NCBI GenBank assembly: GCA_020746875.1
Contig: JAGTJL010000004.1
Location: 124,001 to 188,000 of the forward strand
Direction of reading: 5' to 3'
DNA from: Rhexocercosporidium sp. MPI-PUGE-AT-0058
Taxonomy: Eukaryota > Ascomycota > Leotiomycetes > Helotiales
Length of the DNA: 64,000 nt
Part shown: in pieces, positions 46,977 through 58,445 of the stretch
Numbering within the stretch: the first letter of the stretch is position 1
Layout of the letters: each line of letters opens with the position of its first letter
Position numbers and translations under genes: made by a program
The notes under the pieces: generated by a model
Seen by the model: the letters and a program-made list of their open reading frames with translations, nothing else
What the model was told of the DNA's origin: nothing
Database searches by the model: none

Positions 46977-48486
46977 TTTTGAGGATGCGGGAGAAATCGT
47001 TTCTCGTGGAGGAAAAGCTGAACTTAATGAATTGTCTCAGTGGGATGCAGAAGCAATAGCTTTCCCTCGGCTTGCGCCTATCAGATCTCATCGGCTTCCT
47101 CCGCCACCACATTTACCAAACCGCTGAATGAGACATTTTCACGAGGCTTTTCTCAGCTCTAAATCTCGGTATGAAAGGGGGTTGGGGTTCTTGCAAACCG
47201 CCAGCAACTCCTCAGGGTTTTAGTACCTTGGTAAAACGACAGTAGCAATTCACCGAGCACACAGAAGGCACTTGGCCCCACCGGGGCAAACACAATCACA
47301 GTGTTTGGGATTTGGAGTATAGGAGTATATGGAATGGGCAATTTGGACGAGAGAGAACTTTGTTGGGAAAGTTGGGCATGGAATCATGGTTGCTGTGGCC
47401 CGCGTAGATGTGTCATGGCTTTATCGTTGCTGAACATAGGAGGATAGTTGGTCGCCGAGTTGGATAGCTTATCAAAGTCACAAACAAAGAACACAGCACT
47501 TCGGTCAACGGATATCTACCCATGTAGATAGAAGCCAGACTACGCGAAGGAAAGGGATTACTGGTCATGCTGAGGCATGGTGAAGTAGGATACCACCACA
47601 TTGAAGGCTGGAACCGCGTGTGAATGGATGGATGGATAGATGGATGGATGAGTGAATCAATTAGCCAATTAACCAGTTAACCAGTTAATCAACTTCATGA
47701 CTCTCCCTTCCACTCCAAGATCTTGCCATACCTGAACTTGGTGACGCTACCCCGCCACGCTGCAGACGGGCTGCCAACGCACTGCCAACATCCTCACTGC
47801 ACGCCTTCTGGCTGCCTTCATTTGAGATCCCTGTATCACCTTTGTTTTCCTTCCCTCTGTCAACCCTTTTTTCGTCGCGCCCTCTGGGCCATCTATCTGG
47901 GCATTCGAACTCCAGCCTAACCTAATACTGACAGCCTAGCGGCATCTCCATATAACCTACCTTTGAAGCCGAGGGCCAGGCTGGGAGAGCATCAACATGA
48001 GACTCATCCCATCGCTATTCTTACATAATTGGCATAAGCAAATCAAAGTCATCGTCAATGGCACGAGTGCAATCTCAGACAGTTATTCCTTCAATCCCGG
48101 CTTTCCAACCTGGCGCGAGTTGAAGCAAGTGGCGGACACCTGGATCTGGCAGGCGGTGAGGCTGGCTTCGCGAGCCGCAGAGGCAGACCCCGGAAACGTG
48201 CGCGAAGGTCTGCTTTCCATGATAGCGTGCACGCAATAAGGACTGACAATTTTGGTGAGGGTAAAGGGAGGGGGGGGTTGCAACGCCATTCCACGGCAAG
48301 GCCACCTCAGAGTGCTGGGAGTTTCTGTGGGTCCCTGTATATGCTTACTAATCAACTGACATGGCCAACTCACCAAATCACCAAATCACCAAATTATTCT
48401 CAACACATTTAAGATCAACTACAACGCTAACGATACTCTAAACACTCTCTAGTACCAATAATTTTCACCGCAGCACGACCTCCGAA
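46977..48486. other. Intergenic; GGAT microsatellite and an unsupported small ORF
   Basis: A GGAT/AGAT tract at about 47624-47651 is followed by AACCAGTT repeats (about 47667-47690). An 80-codon ORF at 47997-48239 (+) starts with ATG but has no recognised motif. Confidence 0.4.
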
Positions 48487-48963
48487 ATGGGTGACCCGTT
48501 GTTACGAGGCCATTGGGAATCGCACATCGTCCTAGCGTGTATAACCTGCGAAAAAGTCATTCTGCTCTCAAGGACCGACGAAGGTCAAAACACGGCTCGA
48601 ACAACCTTACAGAAAGTCATAGATCTTCTGCCACCCGAAAATAGTGTGTACGGTTATTGGGGAAGTATCGACAACATAAACCATCTGTTCTTGCCCACAG
48701 TCTGCTCTTCGTGCAGCAAGTCGTCGTCGTGGAAGACTCTATCGATCAACAAGAGATATATGGAAACATGGCAGCCTTATCTGGCTATGCGGGCGTTTCT
48801 AAAAGGGGATCTTTCACTGTTGGGGTCTTCGATAAGCATGGTGCATTACGAAACCATTAGAGATGTTGTGGGTGCCGACTATATGGTTCGGAGCATCGAA
48901 GTGAATCCTACACCGGAAGTTGCAGCACAAGTCCAGCCCTACCTTCAGAGTGGATTTCTCTAG
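48487..48963 (+). CDS. Small hypothetical protein with two CxxC pairs
   Basis: A single-exon ORF of 158 residues with ATG at 48487. Two CxxC pairs (ACITCEK near residue 20 and VCSSCSK near residue 78) could make a zinc site. The rest is globular in composition (KVIDLLPPENSVYGYWGSID; YMETWQPYLAMRAFLKGDL). No signal peptide or TM. No family recognised. It sits alone between AT-rich regions. Confidence 0.5.
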   Translation: MGDPLLRGHWESHIVLACITCEKVILLSRTDEGQNTARTTLQKVIDLLPPENSVYGYWGSIDNINHLFLPTVCSSCSKSSSWKTLSINKRYMETWQPYLAMRAFLKGDLSLLGSSISMVHYETIRDVVGADYMVRSIEVNPTPEVAAQVQPYLQSGFL

Positions 48964-50668
48964 AGCCATGAACTCTGCCGGAGGACGGATATGTGGTCAG
49001 CCAGAAGAGGGAAGTGCAGCCATGGGTGGGATGTCTGGTAGGGACAGGACAATGGAATAAAGGATATCGATTAATTCGATCCAGCCGAACGCAGCATTGC
49101 GGGAATGGTGGGATCGTTGTTTGTCGTCGTAGGTGTAGGCATAGCAGTAGCTAAGCGCTAGGGGATGAACCCAATGTTTGGCTGTGTCTGCTACTCCGCT
49201 CTTATGGATGGTTAGATTATAATCTGTTGTCGCTGGCATGTGCAGTATCGTAATAAGTGGCACTGTAAAGAACATTTTGTAGCAATGCGTCGAGTAAAAT
49301 GTGTATTATTCAGTCGTAGCATGGTTAATGACAGGAAAGTGATGACTCCAGAGACGGAGAGGAGGAGCGGAACGGAATGGTGGCGTAAGTCAACCAAATG
49401 TTGCCTTAGCAGAGGTACCTCCAGGTACATCCGAGCAGGGTGCACAACCACAAGTGTCCAAAAGTGGACCTCGCTAAAGAAAACTAAGTAAATAATAACG
49501 ACGTCCGTGTCGCCTTCTACTGTATCACGATCACGGCTTACGAGAACACGCAGAGTCTCTCGTGTTACACAAAGGCGAGCAAAATACGAGGCTAAATGAC
49601 GTCCGATGGGGTGCGTTAGGCTCGGCTGTTGAGGGGTGGATGTCAAAAATAAGCTGCGCTTGAGCGGCATTGCGAGGTCGGCAGCTGGATACGAGGATCC
49701 AGAGATATTATCTACGCTTGAATGTTGTTGAGGCTTTGTGTATCTTTTTTGTGATGTCATTCCATTTCCGAGTCTTTTGCACGTCATGATTGCAAGTCAT
49801 TGAAAGCGGGCAAGGTGATTTGATGTTTGATCTTCTTTGCTCCGCTTAGTCTCCTTTGCGCCTTAATGCTTGTCAAATATCAGGTCGTGTTCACATTCAC
49901 ACCTTCCTTCCTTAAATACTCTTCGAAAGCGACAGCGTTTATCATTTCATTCATTCCTCTCATCTTCAACACCAAGCATCACCCCTCGACCGATTGCCAA
50001 AACGGAGTCACATACGTCTCTCTCTTCAAGAATGGTGCAAATGGGGCCGTATGTGCCAGCACAGGCTTGTCATTCACAAAGCTCTGCTCGACAGATAAAC
50101 CAGGTGCCTCTATTATCGCTTCCAGATATTTCTACGGGTGTCAATGAAGCTGAATTTTTTGAATTTTTTGAATGAATTCTGTTTCAAATGAATCGAATCA
50201 GCAGATTTTTGATTCAATATCTGAGAAGCTTGATTCGTCAAACTCGCCGGAGTAGCCGGCGATTCAAAGAATCCAACGAATCAATTGAATAGCTGGGACC
50301 CCAAACAGTGGCCTAGAAAAAGGCCCAAAAGGGACATTCGTAATCAGACCGAGGGTTGGATAGGCCCTCGCAGCGGGCTGAATTTTGTCAAAATTCCCCC
50401 GCGTTATTTGACCATATAATTGGTTCCTTCGCAAATTCGTTCATAAAATTCATGAATTTTATGAATGAACCCCTCAAAATCTGATTCGTTGAATTTGAAT
50501 GCTAGGCTCGTAATCAGACGGCTATGGTCCCGACGATAGGCATTGCGAGTAATGCAGCTGTTTTGAATGGCTGAAACTGTAAATTGAGATTTCTTAGTTT
50601 TGTGAGGATATTCCGAATAACTCTCCGATCTAGGTCTTGGGCACCCAAATATAATACTATTTGGCAAA
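48964..50668. other. Intergenic; palindromic AT-rich repeat at the right end
   Basis: A 191-codon minus-strand ORF (49787-49212) and a 106-codon plus-strand ORF (49827-50147) have no recognised motifs. From about 50.15 to 50.50 kb the DNA is repeat-like, rich in GAATTT/GATTC words, and contains a perfect 26-bp palindrome at 50440-50465. Confidence 0.4.
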
Positions 50669-52420
50669 TCAATGCAAGTCGAACCACTGATCCTTCACTT
50701 CACCTGAATTCAACATTACCATTACCTCGCCGTGCATAATTCCATGCACGTAGCATTCTCCAACAAGTGTGTAAGCCATTCCTATACGTCGCAGAATGAA
50801 AAGTACTTCTCCTCCAAAAAAAACGCAGATAAGGTCTCCAACTTGCATCTTCCTCGAACCGAGACCCATATACCCATTTATAGTAGTAAATAAAGTCCGC
50901 TGATTGAAAACTTTCTCGGCAAATCGAAGACCATCCTTACTCTGAGCTCCGTGATCTAAGTATGCCTCCAGATCTACTCTTCTATAAGGCTCGCATTTGC
51001 CCTTTTGCTTGCTTATACCCGCAGTGAGTGTACATGCAAAAGCCTGCTTCAATGAGTCGTCTCCTAGGTATTGTGAAGTTCTCTCGTGAACTTCATTTAA
51101 AGTTCTTTGAAGAAGAGTACTGTCGGATGTAAGTCGAGGAGCAGGCAGTTCGAAATCTCTCTCATAGAAGTCTATCGATGAGATTATGAACCCTTTGAGT
51201 GAGAGGATAGTTGATGTGTTATTGTCGCCAATTGTAACGGTAGAGTCACCGCTAGGAAGCCATTGACGCGCACAGCCGGTGCACGAAAAGCCCACCCATG
51301 GTGGACGACATTGATCCCAACGCGGGATCCAAGATGGAAAATCACCGTCATTTCCAGTGTCGTCTGCTTCCGCAGCGTATCCTCCCTTTTAGATAAAACT
51401 CTCATTCCTAAGCATAATTCTGAGCGAGCCTTCTTCGGCATCAAGGATTTGCAGCAAAGCGATAAGATACCGAACCAGATTTCCATACTCTTCCGCAACC
51501 GTCTTCGTGTAGTCAGGTTTGAAAGGAGCCACCCCCAATCCGCCCATATTAGACCACATCGAATAAAGTCTAAGAAGAGCGTAAACCTTATCCCGAGGAT
51601 TGCTCGCTTTCATCTGAGAGGACAGTGTCAATAAGGTGAGAAGAGGAGCCCCTTTTCTGAAACCAAATATGCAGCCTGCAGGAATAAGAACCAGAGCTCT
51701 TCGGAGGGTCAGAGCATACTCTCCCTTATTATTGAGCCACTCTGAACAAAGACCAACGTCGAGGAGAGAAACTTCGTAAGGGCCGACGAGCATAAGAGCA
51801 TTTCTCTCGCTGCTTCCTGAATAACCCAGATTCGTCGAAACCACGCGTTCTCATAAAAAAATCTATCGATTCCCAAATTTCATCTCCTGGCGGTGGAAGA
51901 TTGTCTCTAGGACTTGCATTTGGGTCATAGGGAATAGCAGGATAGTTCTGGAAGGTGTAGTCTCTCTCCCCCTGGGCGATTCTTGCCACCCTTTGAATTA
52001 GGGATATAGCCTTTGAAGCAAATCCTGCTTCTTCTCCTAGCCAGATAACCACATCCTTAGCGCTGTCGTAAATCTCCTTCATGAAAGAAACCTGTTGCGA
52101 ACGCTCTTCGAGATTTTCTTGATTTATGCGTAGAGCGTCAATCCAGATTCTTCTGCTCGCAGCAGGCTTTGAGTTCTTGCCGGAACTGAAACCATTCCTG
52201 AACTTCGAGAAGATACCAGTGTCTGGATATCTGAGGCGTTGTAAAGCAGCGCCTAGGTTTGGAGTGACTTCGACAGGGTGCTTGTTGCATAAAATTGTAA
52301 CAGGGGGGTTTATAGGGCCCCAAACGTAGGATAGGGCTTCGTAAGCTGGCTTCACATCGAGGTTCACTACTTCTAGTGTACACTCAATAATCGTACCTCG
52401 TTTCTCGGGGAGTATGCTGA
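50669..52420 (-). pseudogene. HET-domain gene inactivated by frameshifts and a stop
   Basis: Minus strand. HET domain: YEALSYVWGPINPPVTI, RIWIDALRINQENLEERSQQ, KDVVIWLGEE; then WFRRIWVIQEAA in a second frame and RNALMLVGPYEVSLLDVG in a third. The C-terminal part is GDFPSWIPRWDQCRPPWVGF..GYMGLGSRKMQVGDLICVF..GECYVHGIMHGE, ending at the stop 50669. Lesions: one T missing from a T run near 51857, an extra GA near 51808, and TAA at 51391-51389. No ATG is present upstream of the HET domain before a stop, so the 5' end is also lost or spliced. Three lesions argue for a true pseudogene, though the homopolymer one could be a sequencing error. Confidence 0.8.
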
Positions 52421-52856
52421 GGAGTGTCTCACTTTTCAGCTACTTTTTCCCCGAGACAGCCGCTCAACTTCAACGAGATTCAATCTTCGTACTTGCACAT
52501 CTAGACAGTCTTCAAATCGATCTGCTACTGTGGCTCTTCGTCGTCTGGCTCGATCGAATGAAGAACCCATCTACTCGAGGCTCCCACTCCCAGAGCCCAG
52601 GTCGATCAGGCTGGAAGGATCATATGACGTGCAAGAATGACCAATCACAATTGAGCTGAACAGCAGAAGCAATATGTTTTTGTATTATTTTGAACTCTTA
52701 AAATATTTGATACCATGGGTTGATTTTCTGATCCTCACAAAAGCTGTGGGTTACAGTACCAACGCAGTCCAAAACATAAGATTGAACCTCCATACCTATG
52801 GGAGCACCAGAGCCCCTCCGAAGGGTGGCGGACGGAAGTGAAGCATTACACCTTCT

Positions 52857-53240
52857 ATGAGGGACGCTTTGCGTGAATACTTGCAGGAAAAGCCGGGGGT
52901 ATATCAGTACGAGATGATGAACTTTCTGCAGGAGGAGTTCGGGGTGCTTGTGACGACTTTCAGCATAGGAAGGGCACTGGCTTCTATTGGTTGGACCAAA
53001 AAGACAATTCGCAGGGTAGCAAAGGGCCGGAATGCTGATCTGAAAGACTTGTACCTGCACAATATTTCGGACTTCTCCCCCCAGCACTTTGTTTTCGTAG
53101 ATGAGTCCGGTTACGACAAACGGATTGGGTTTAGGCGGACGGGTTGGTCTCCCCTTGGGGCAACTCCCACCCAAGTTGCCCAGTTCCAACGCGAGCAGCG
53201 AGACGAAACCAGCTCTATTGTAATGTTACTACAAGATGGT
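52857..53240 (+). pseudogene. Tc1/IS630-type transposase fragment
   Basis: Encodes the helix-turn-helix end and the first catalytic block of a Tc1-like DDE transposase: PGVYQYEMMNFLQEEFGV, STIxRxL-like FSIGRALASIGWTKKT, and VFVDESGYDKRIGFRRTGW with the first catalytic Asp. After DETSSIVMLLQDG the frame turns into unrelated sequence, so the second Asp and the Glu/Asp are missing. Dead element. Confidence 0.75.
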
Positions 53241-53456
53241 TCTAGTGTTTCGGATACTTCACCCTGTAAGATTCTAGAATGTTCGTCTGTCCAGCCTACA
53301 GCACCCTCCACGTCTGCGTTGCCAAGCTTTACCTGTATTATAATAATTAACATGACCTCCAAGATAGATTACAAATTGGCAAAACTATTGAACCAAACTA
53401 AGCATAGCTGGCACAAACTTGAGTCTTTGCTCACTAGCTAGCTAAGGAGAGCCAAG

Positions 53457-54455
53457 ATGTCTGCTCGGTGCACACGTGACACTACAGGTGAAAACTATCG
53501 CGCTACGCAAAAGAAGTCCGAGTCGCTCAGCCTCTCAGACGATCCCGACCACAGTACATCCCGGAGAATCTCCGGTCTAGAGGAAATACCCTCACCCCCA
53601 GAGTCTGCTATACTCGAAGAGCATTCCCCGCAACCGAATAATGACCTAGCTCTGTTTGACAGCCATATGCCAGTTGAGAGCTCAGCCTCTACCGTTGAGG
53701 AGAATCCGCAGCATGTCTCGCCAGTTCCGGAGCCATTCACAACTGACGAAAAAGCAGTCTCTACTAATGAGTTGGTGACCACACCAGAGGAGATTACAAC
53801 GGGATCAGCAAGCTCCATCATCTCAAGCTCATCACCCGAGGCGGATACGCAGCCTGAATGCCCGGATCAAACCTACCCTCTTGTGGCCTGCACACATCCA
53901 GTGAGTACAGTCGATCCCACCGATAGCACGCTGAGCCCAAATGCTAGTGGACATACCCTTGAGGTATCTCAGCAGACCTCACTTGATACGCCAAATCAGA
54001 CAACATCAACTCATTGCCCAGCTTCGCACGATTCGACGATAAGATCGCCCTCAATCACATCGCAAACGAAATACAGGCCGGTTTCCAAAGAGACACAAGA
54101 GTTATACCTGGATAGCGATGCTACATCAACCATATCAGGCATACTCCGGACCAGCGTGAAGTATCATGAGAAGACAGCTGACTTCCAGGACGGGGATTGC
54201 TTGGTCACAAAGGTGACGTCTATTCTGATTTCGAGCCACGAAGCCCGACATGGCTCGCAGTCAGTTGCAAGGACCCGCAGAAGGCATAAATCATCTGGTA
54301 TACCAATCCACTGCCAACTAACTAGAATTAGGAGAGCGCTCCCAGAAAATGAGGTTGCGCAACAACAGCCGACAAACGAAACCTCGATCGAGACGTCCTC
54401 TACAAACTTCAACAAACTCATATGCGACGCAACCCCTCGGACCCTCCGGGGATAA
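53457..54455 (+). CDS. Hypothetical Ser/Thr-rich, probably disordered protein
   Basis: A single open frame of 332 residues from ATG 53457. The first 210 residues are Ser/Thr/Pro/Glu-rich without hydrophobic clusters. The end is more basic (VARTRRRHKSSGIPIH, LTRIRRALPENEV). No signal peptide, TM or known domain. It starts about 215 bp after the transposase fragment and could belong to the same element or be an independent gene. A long intact frame in a region of broken ones is the main support. Confidence 0.45.
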   Translation: MSARCTRDTTGENYRATQKKSESLSLSDDPDHSTSRRISGLEEIPSPPESAILEEHSPQPNNDLALFDSHMPVESSASTVEENPQHVSPVPEPFTTDEKAVSTNELVTTPEEITTGSASSIISSSSPEADTQPECPDQTYPLVACTHPVSTVDPTDSTLSPNASGHTLEVSQQTSLDTPNQTTSTHCPASHDSTIRSPSITSQTKYRPVSKETQELYLDSDATSTISGILRTSVKYHEKTADFQDGDCLVTKVTSILISSHEARHGSQSVARTRRRHKSSGIPIHCQLTRIRRALPENEVAQQQPTNETSIETSSTNFNKLICDATPRTLRG

Positions 54456-54949
54456 AAAGCCAAGCCTATAGCACCGCATCAAAGTGTGGGACTCCGTGAA
54501 TCGTATCGATACACCGTCGATTACTCTGTAGTGACTTCCTAGCACTTGGCAAGCGTTGGCTTTGTACATTTGGTTAATGTGCCCACTAAACAAGAGTAAT
54601 CTGCATATGCTGAGAATAATCGAATGACTCAGCCTCAAAGTTCTCTTTGGATCCTGCTTTTTTAACCTGTGCGTGATTGTACTGCACCAGACCAATCCGT
54701 TAAAAATTAGACTCTAACCCTTCCTGAAGTAATTAATTATTTTATATTCTAATAGGAAATTAAGAGAAACAGTTGTTCTCCTGAAGGCGGTCTATAATAG
54801 CAGAACCTAATTAGGTTACGTGTAGTGCTAAGGGAGCAGTTGCCCGTGCCTATACGACAGAAGTTAAAGTAATATAAAGTTATTAAGCCCTGAATAAGAA
54901 GTGGTAGAATTAAGCGAGGTGGCCGGAATCTAGGGGTGGCCGGAATGGT

Positions 54950-55650
54950 GGGGCGGGACGTTACCTCTCCAAGCAACATACCCCGCATACTTCCTCTCCA
55001 CCTCCCGCAACAACAACTTTCGAATCGTCGAGCTCGGCCCATAGCAGCAAGCACCAAATCCGCTCTCTCCTTATGCGTCTCCCCTACCATATCCTCATAC
55101 TCAACCTCAACAACCTCCCCACCATCCCTCACACCAATCACTTTCCTCCCATACAGATACCTCGCCTCACCTTCCCCCTTCTGTGCTTCCGGTACGACGC
55201 AGTAACCGCTCTTAACGCCATCAAAGCAAGCTCTTAGAGCGTTGTACAGCATATCCCAACTCACCATCTCCTGCCTCCTGTCATTCTCATCGATCACTCT
55301 TCCTTCTTTGTCCAGAGTTTGGCGACGATGACTGTGTACGGAGACACGGCGGTTTATCTTGACGTGTTTAGCGAAGTATTCTTGGGCTTCGGGCCCGAAT
55401 ACTATTCCTGCTCCTGTGTGGTGTGTTAGAGAATCGTAGGGGGTTGAAAGGGGAGGGCTAACCTAGATCTTGTAGCATTGCTGTGGGGTTGCGTTCGAAT
55501 GTTTGGACGTTTTGGCCCAAGTGCTTTAGCATCACACCGCTCATGAGTCCTCCTAAAGACCCTCCCACCTAATGAACATGAATCCTGATGTCTACAAGTT
55601 CGGGAAGTAGCGAGATACTCACAATAATCACATTTCTGGCCTGTCTTGAT
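54950..55650 (-). pseudogene. FAD monooxygenase relic, cut at both ends
   Basis: Minus strand: RNVII / VGGSLGGLMSGVMLKHLG (GxGxxG-type motif, 55568 downward) / LQDLG|AGIVFGPEAQEYF / KINRRVSVHSHRRQ / ADLVLAA, a frameshift, then GPSSTIRKLLLREVERKY and AGYVAWRGNVPP, where homology stops. Two introns are still readable (about 55619-55569 and 55462-about 55414). The 5' end stops at the Tc1-like element at 55.67 kb, and the 3' half (substrate domain and GD motif) is gone. One base is lost in the ADG-type motif (GAD/NG reads AAMG). Same superfamily as the intact gene at 40.5-42.2 kb but clearly a different subfamily. Confidence 0.75.
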
Positions 55651-55673
55651 ATTATTCGTGTTCTCTACTTTAA

Positions 55674-56975
55674 CGAACCTGAAATCAGTAGTCTGTGCGC
55701 CACAGGGTACACGACAACCAGCAATATTAATTAAATGTATAACGCAGAATTTAATTAGGAGTAGACCACCCGTGACGCTTCATAAGTACATTAACCTAAT
55801 ATTCCTACTTTAAAATTAACTTGTTAATCCATTCCTGCGGTATAGCCTCTCACTCCTTTATAATAGCCTGCCGCATCTCTTTAACCGTCGTAGGTTAATG
55901 CTGCCGCCTATATTACGATTGCTTTATCTAACGCCAGCATTTCTCGATTGGATTTATATTAGGAAACGTAGAAGGGTGAGGAATAAAGATAATTCCGTGC
56001 TTTATGCGAAACCGAGCACAACAATTCGTTATAGACTTATAGCCGTGGGCAGCATTTCCGTCTTCTATAAATAGAGGCTCTATAGAAGGCCGAAGTATAT
56101 GTGTAATAAGGGCAAAGGCTTCTAAGATACTTTAAATATATGGTTCGAGTAATTAATAAAGGTAATCTGTTTATAATAAAGCTCCTTTCCTACCGTGGCT
56201 ATCGAGAAAGTGAAGCTTAGATTTGTACCCGTAACTAATAGCTCCCCACGCGTTGATAGGTGTTGTATGGCCTCTGTGTAATTAATGCTATATACAAGTA
56301 TCGCAGAACCTCTCTAAGTAGCCTTTATTTGTGTTTTTTATAACCCTTTGCTTAATAGTTTTGCCTCCAATTAAAAACGTAACCTCGTCAAACCAGAGCA
56401 CCTTCAGCCACTCGATCGTCCAGAATATATGCGCAATAGCCCAAAGATATCGTGCCTTGACTTAATCGATAGTCAAATACGGCTTTTGACAAGCTATACA
56501 GCGATAATAGCCTCTTTAGTGCATACGGCGTTAAAGTGTTTGTACCGAGTAGGCGAGCCTTAATTCCTCCCTTAATTTCTACTAATTCATTATTTGTGTC
56601 TCCCATCTTTATAACGTATATATAATAATTTCATCTACTTCTTAATCTAATAGTAAAAACGCCGGTCCTACTCGCTTTGAGCGAGCTCTTTCGGGGGCTG
56701 AATATCTAAGGATTTTCCGTATCGTACTCTCCCCGAGAGGTTTGCCGGAGGAGTCTTTATATCGTCGCTATAATACGTAAATCGGGACTTTTCCGAACCA
56801 GTGAAGTTAGTGCATAGCCTCCTTGTGTTTCGTAGCAATTTCGTAACCTTTTTCATGGTGCCAGTCGTCGAGAGGGGGTGTTGTGGGAGCCATAATTAGA
56901 GAGTGCAGAATAACAGGGCGAAAATCAGGTGGGGTGGAAGGCCCTGTGGCGCACAGACTCCTGATTTCAGGTTCG
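55674..56975 (-). mobile_element. Tc1/mariner-like transposon, RIP-decayed
   Basis: Terminal inverted repeats at 55674-55707 and 56942-56975 match at 33 of 34 positions (CGAACCTGAAATCAG.. inward), with TAA outside each end. The interior, minus strand, holds a DDE transposase with many TAG/TAA codons: VLWFDEVTFL (first Asp), PLFIEDGNAAHGYKS (second Asp), and HPSTFPNINPIEKCWR (the NPIE(N/K)xW block with the third acidic residue). Total length 1302 bp. Non-autonomous as it stands. It abuts the 5' end of the monooxygenase relic. Confidence 0.88.
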
Positions 56976-57712
56976 TAAGTCTTCAAAGCCCGTAATTGAT
57001 GAATCGATTTTTAGTGTAGTAAACTGACTTCAACATAATATGACTTGGTCTTTCATTCAGGAATGGCATCTAGGATACAGTGTAACCTCACTAGCCTATA
57101 GTTACGTCATGCTCGATCTAACACGTGATATGGATCCATTTGTCCGATTATTAAAGAATTCATGACACATTTGTGCATCGAGTCGTGTGGATTACCTGAC
57201 AGTGATTGAAAATCTATCACCTTGCGTGCAGAAGAAACCGAGACCTCCACATTTGCTCTTCGACTGTGATCAAAGCTGCTTCACCTTCCAACTGCTGCAC
57301 GTTGTTGTATATGTCTTTGGGCGGACGTTTGTGGCCGGTCGAGTAGCCATGGTTTATACTCCAGCTCGTTATAATTCGACCAAATAAGTTTATTTACTTG
57401 CTACTCGCTTTCTGTTTCGGAGAACATATGAGCTTCCCTCCTTGCACATATCTTTCTCGCTCGCTTATCCAACACCATATCCTTTTTCCATTTAAGGCTC
57501 GTTGTCCGCCACTCATGTTCCCACGTGCTACCAGTTTTCAAATCGTCCATTTTACCCCTATAGATCTCATTAAGTATAATAATTGCTAGGGAGTAATTGG
57601 GTTATCGTTTGTTTTGAATTAAGCGAGCGAGGGTCAATCTGGTCAAAGACTAAGGGCAATGATGAGAACAATGAAATCGACAACAGCAGGTTTTATGACA
57701 GTTAAATCAATA
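56976..57712. other. Gap between two transposons; nothing recognised
   Basis: Short ORFs only. The missing 5' exon of the monooxygenase relic was sought here without success. Confidence 0.4.
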
Positions 57713-58445
57713 ACGTCTGTCCCTGCGTAGCGAGACGCACCCTGTCACGAGACGAGCCTATGGTTTTGGAATCATAAATATTTTCTTAGCAAGCCCACAA
57801 AGTTGTTATTTATATATCACTTTCTTTAATCATTTCTCCCTTAAGGAGACCACTTAAGCATAAGAAAAAGACTGTGGTTGACCATATTGTCGATCGTTTT
57901 AATCACGCCACCGATCGCCGCGTCCGCTGTCTCCCCTATTTAATCGCGATTATTAAAGTCTTTTTATAATTCGGAGCACTTAAAGAAAGATCCTATCACG
58001 AAATAATATGGCTCCAAATTTTAAAGACAGCTAGAGAGGGAAAGAATGCAGTCCGTGAGTTATCCCGGTGTGATGAGAGGGTCTACGTGTTTTAGTGCTT
58101 AGTAATGTACATTAGCCAAAATAAAATTTACTATATTCACACCCGGGTTCGCTATAACCTAGCCACGACTCTCAACGGAAGTCGATTCTGGACCAGAAGT
58201 TAAACGAGACGTCTGATCTATTCTCTATTTACAGTACTGTACAATACATCAATAAGTGTAAGTTAATAGCAGAGTCGTGAAAAAGAAGCCCTTATGGCTT
58301 ATCTAATATTCAGCCGCCTTCCCCGCTTGGGAGTTTCCGCTTCAAAGACCTCGATTCTGCTGCTCCAGACTCTGTAAGCTCATTTTGGCCTGCCTTCGAC
58401 TCAGCAGACGCAACTAGCAACGCTTGAAGTCGATCTTCAAGTTGC

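Noticed and set aside
49212..49787. 191-codon minus-strand ORF
   Set aside because: Composition looks random and the opposite strand is equally open; no family blocks.
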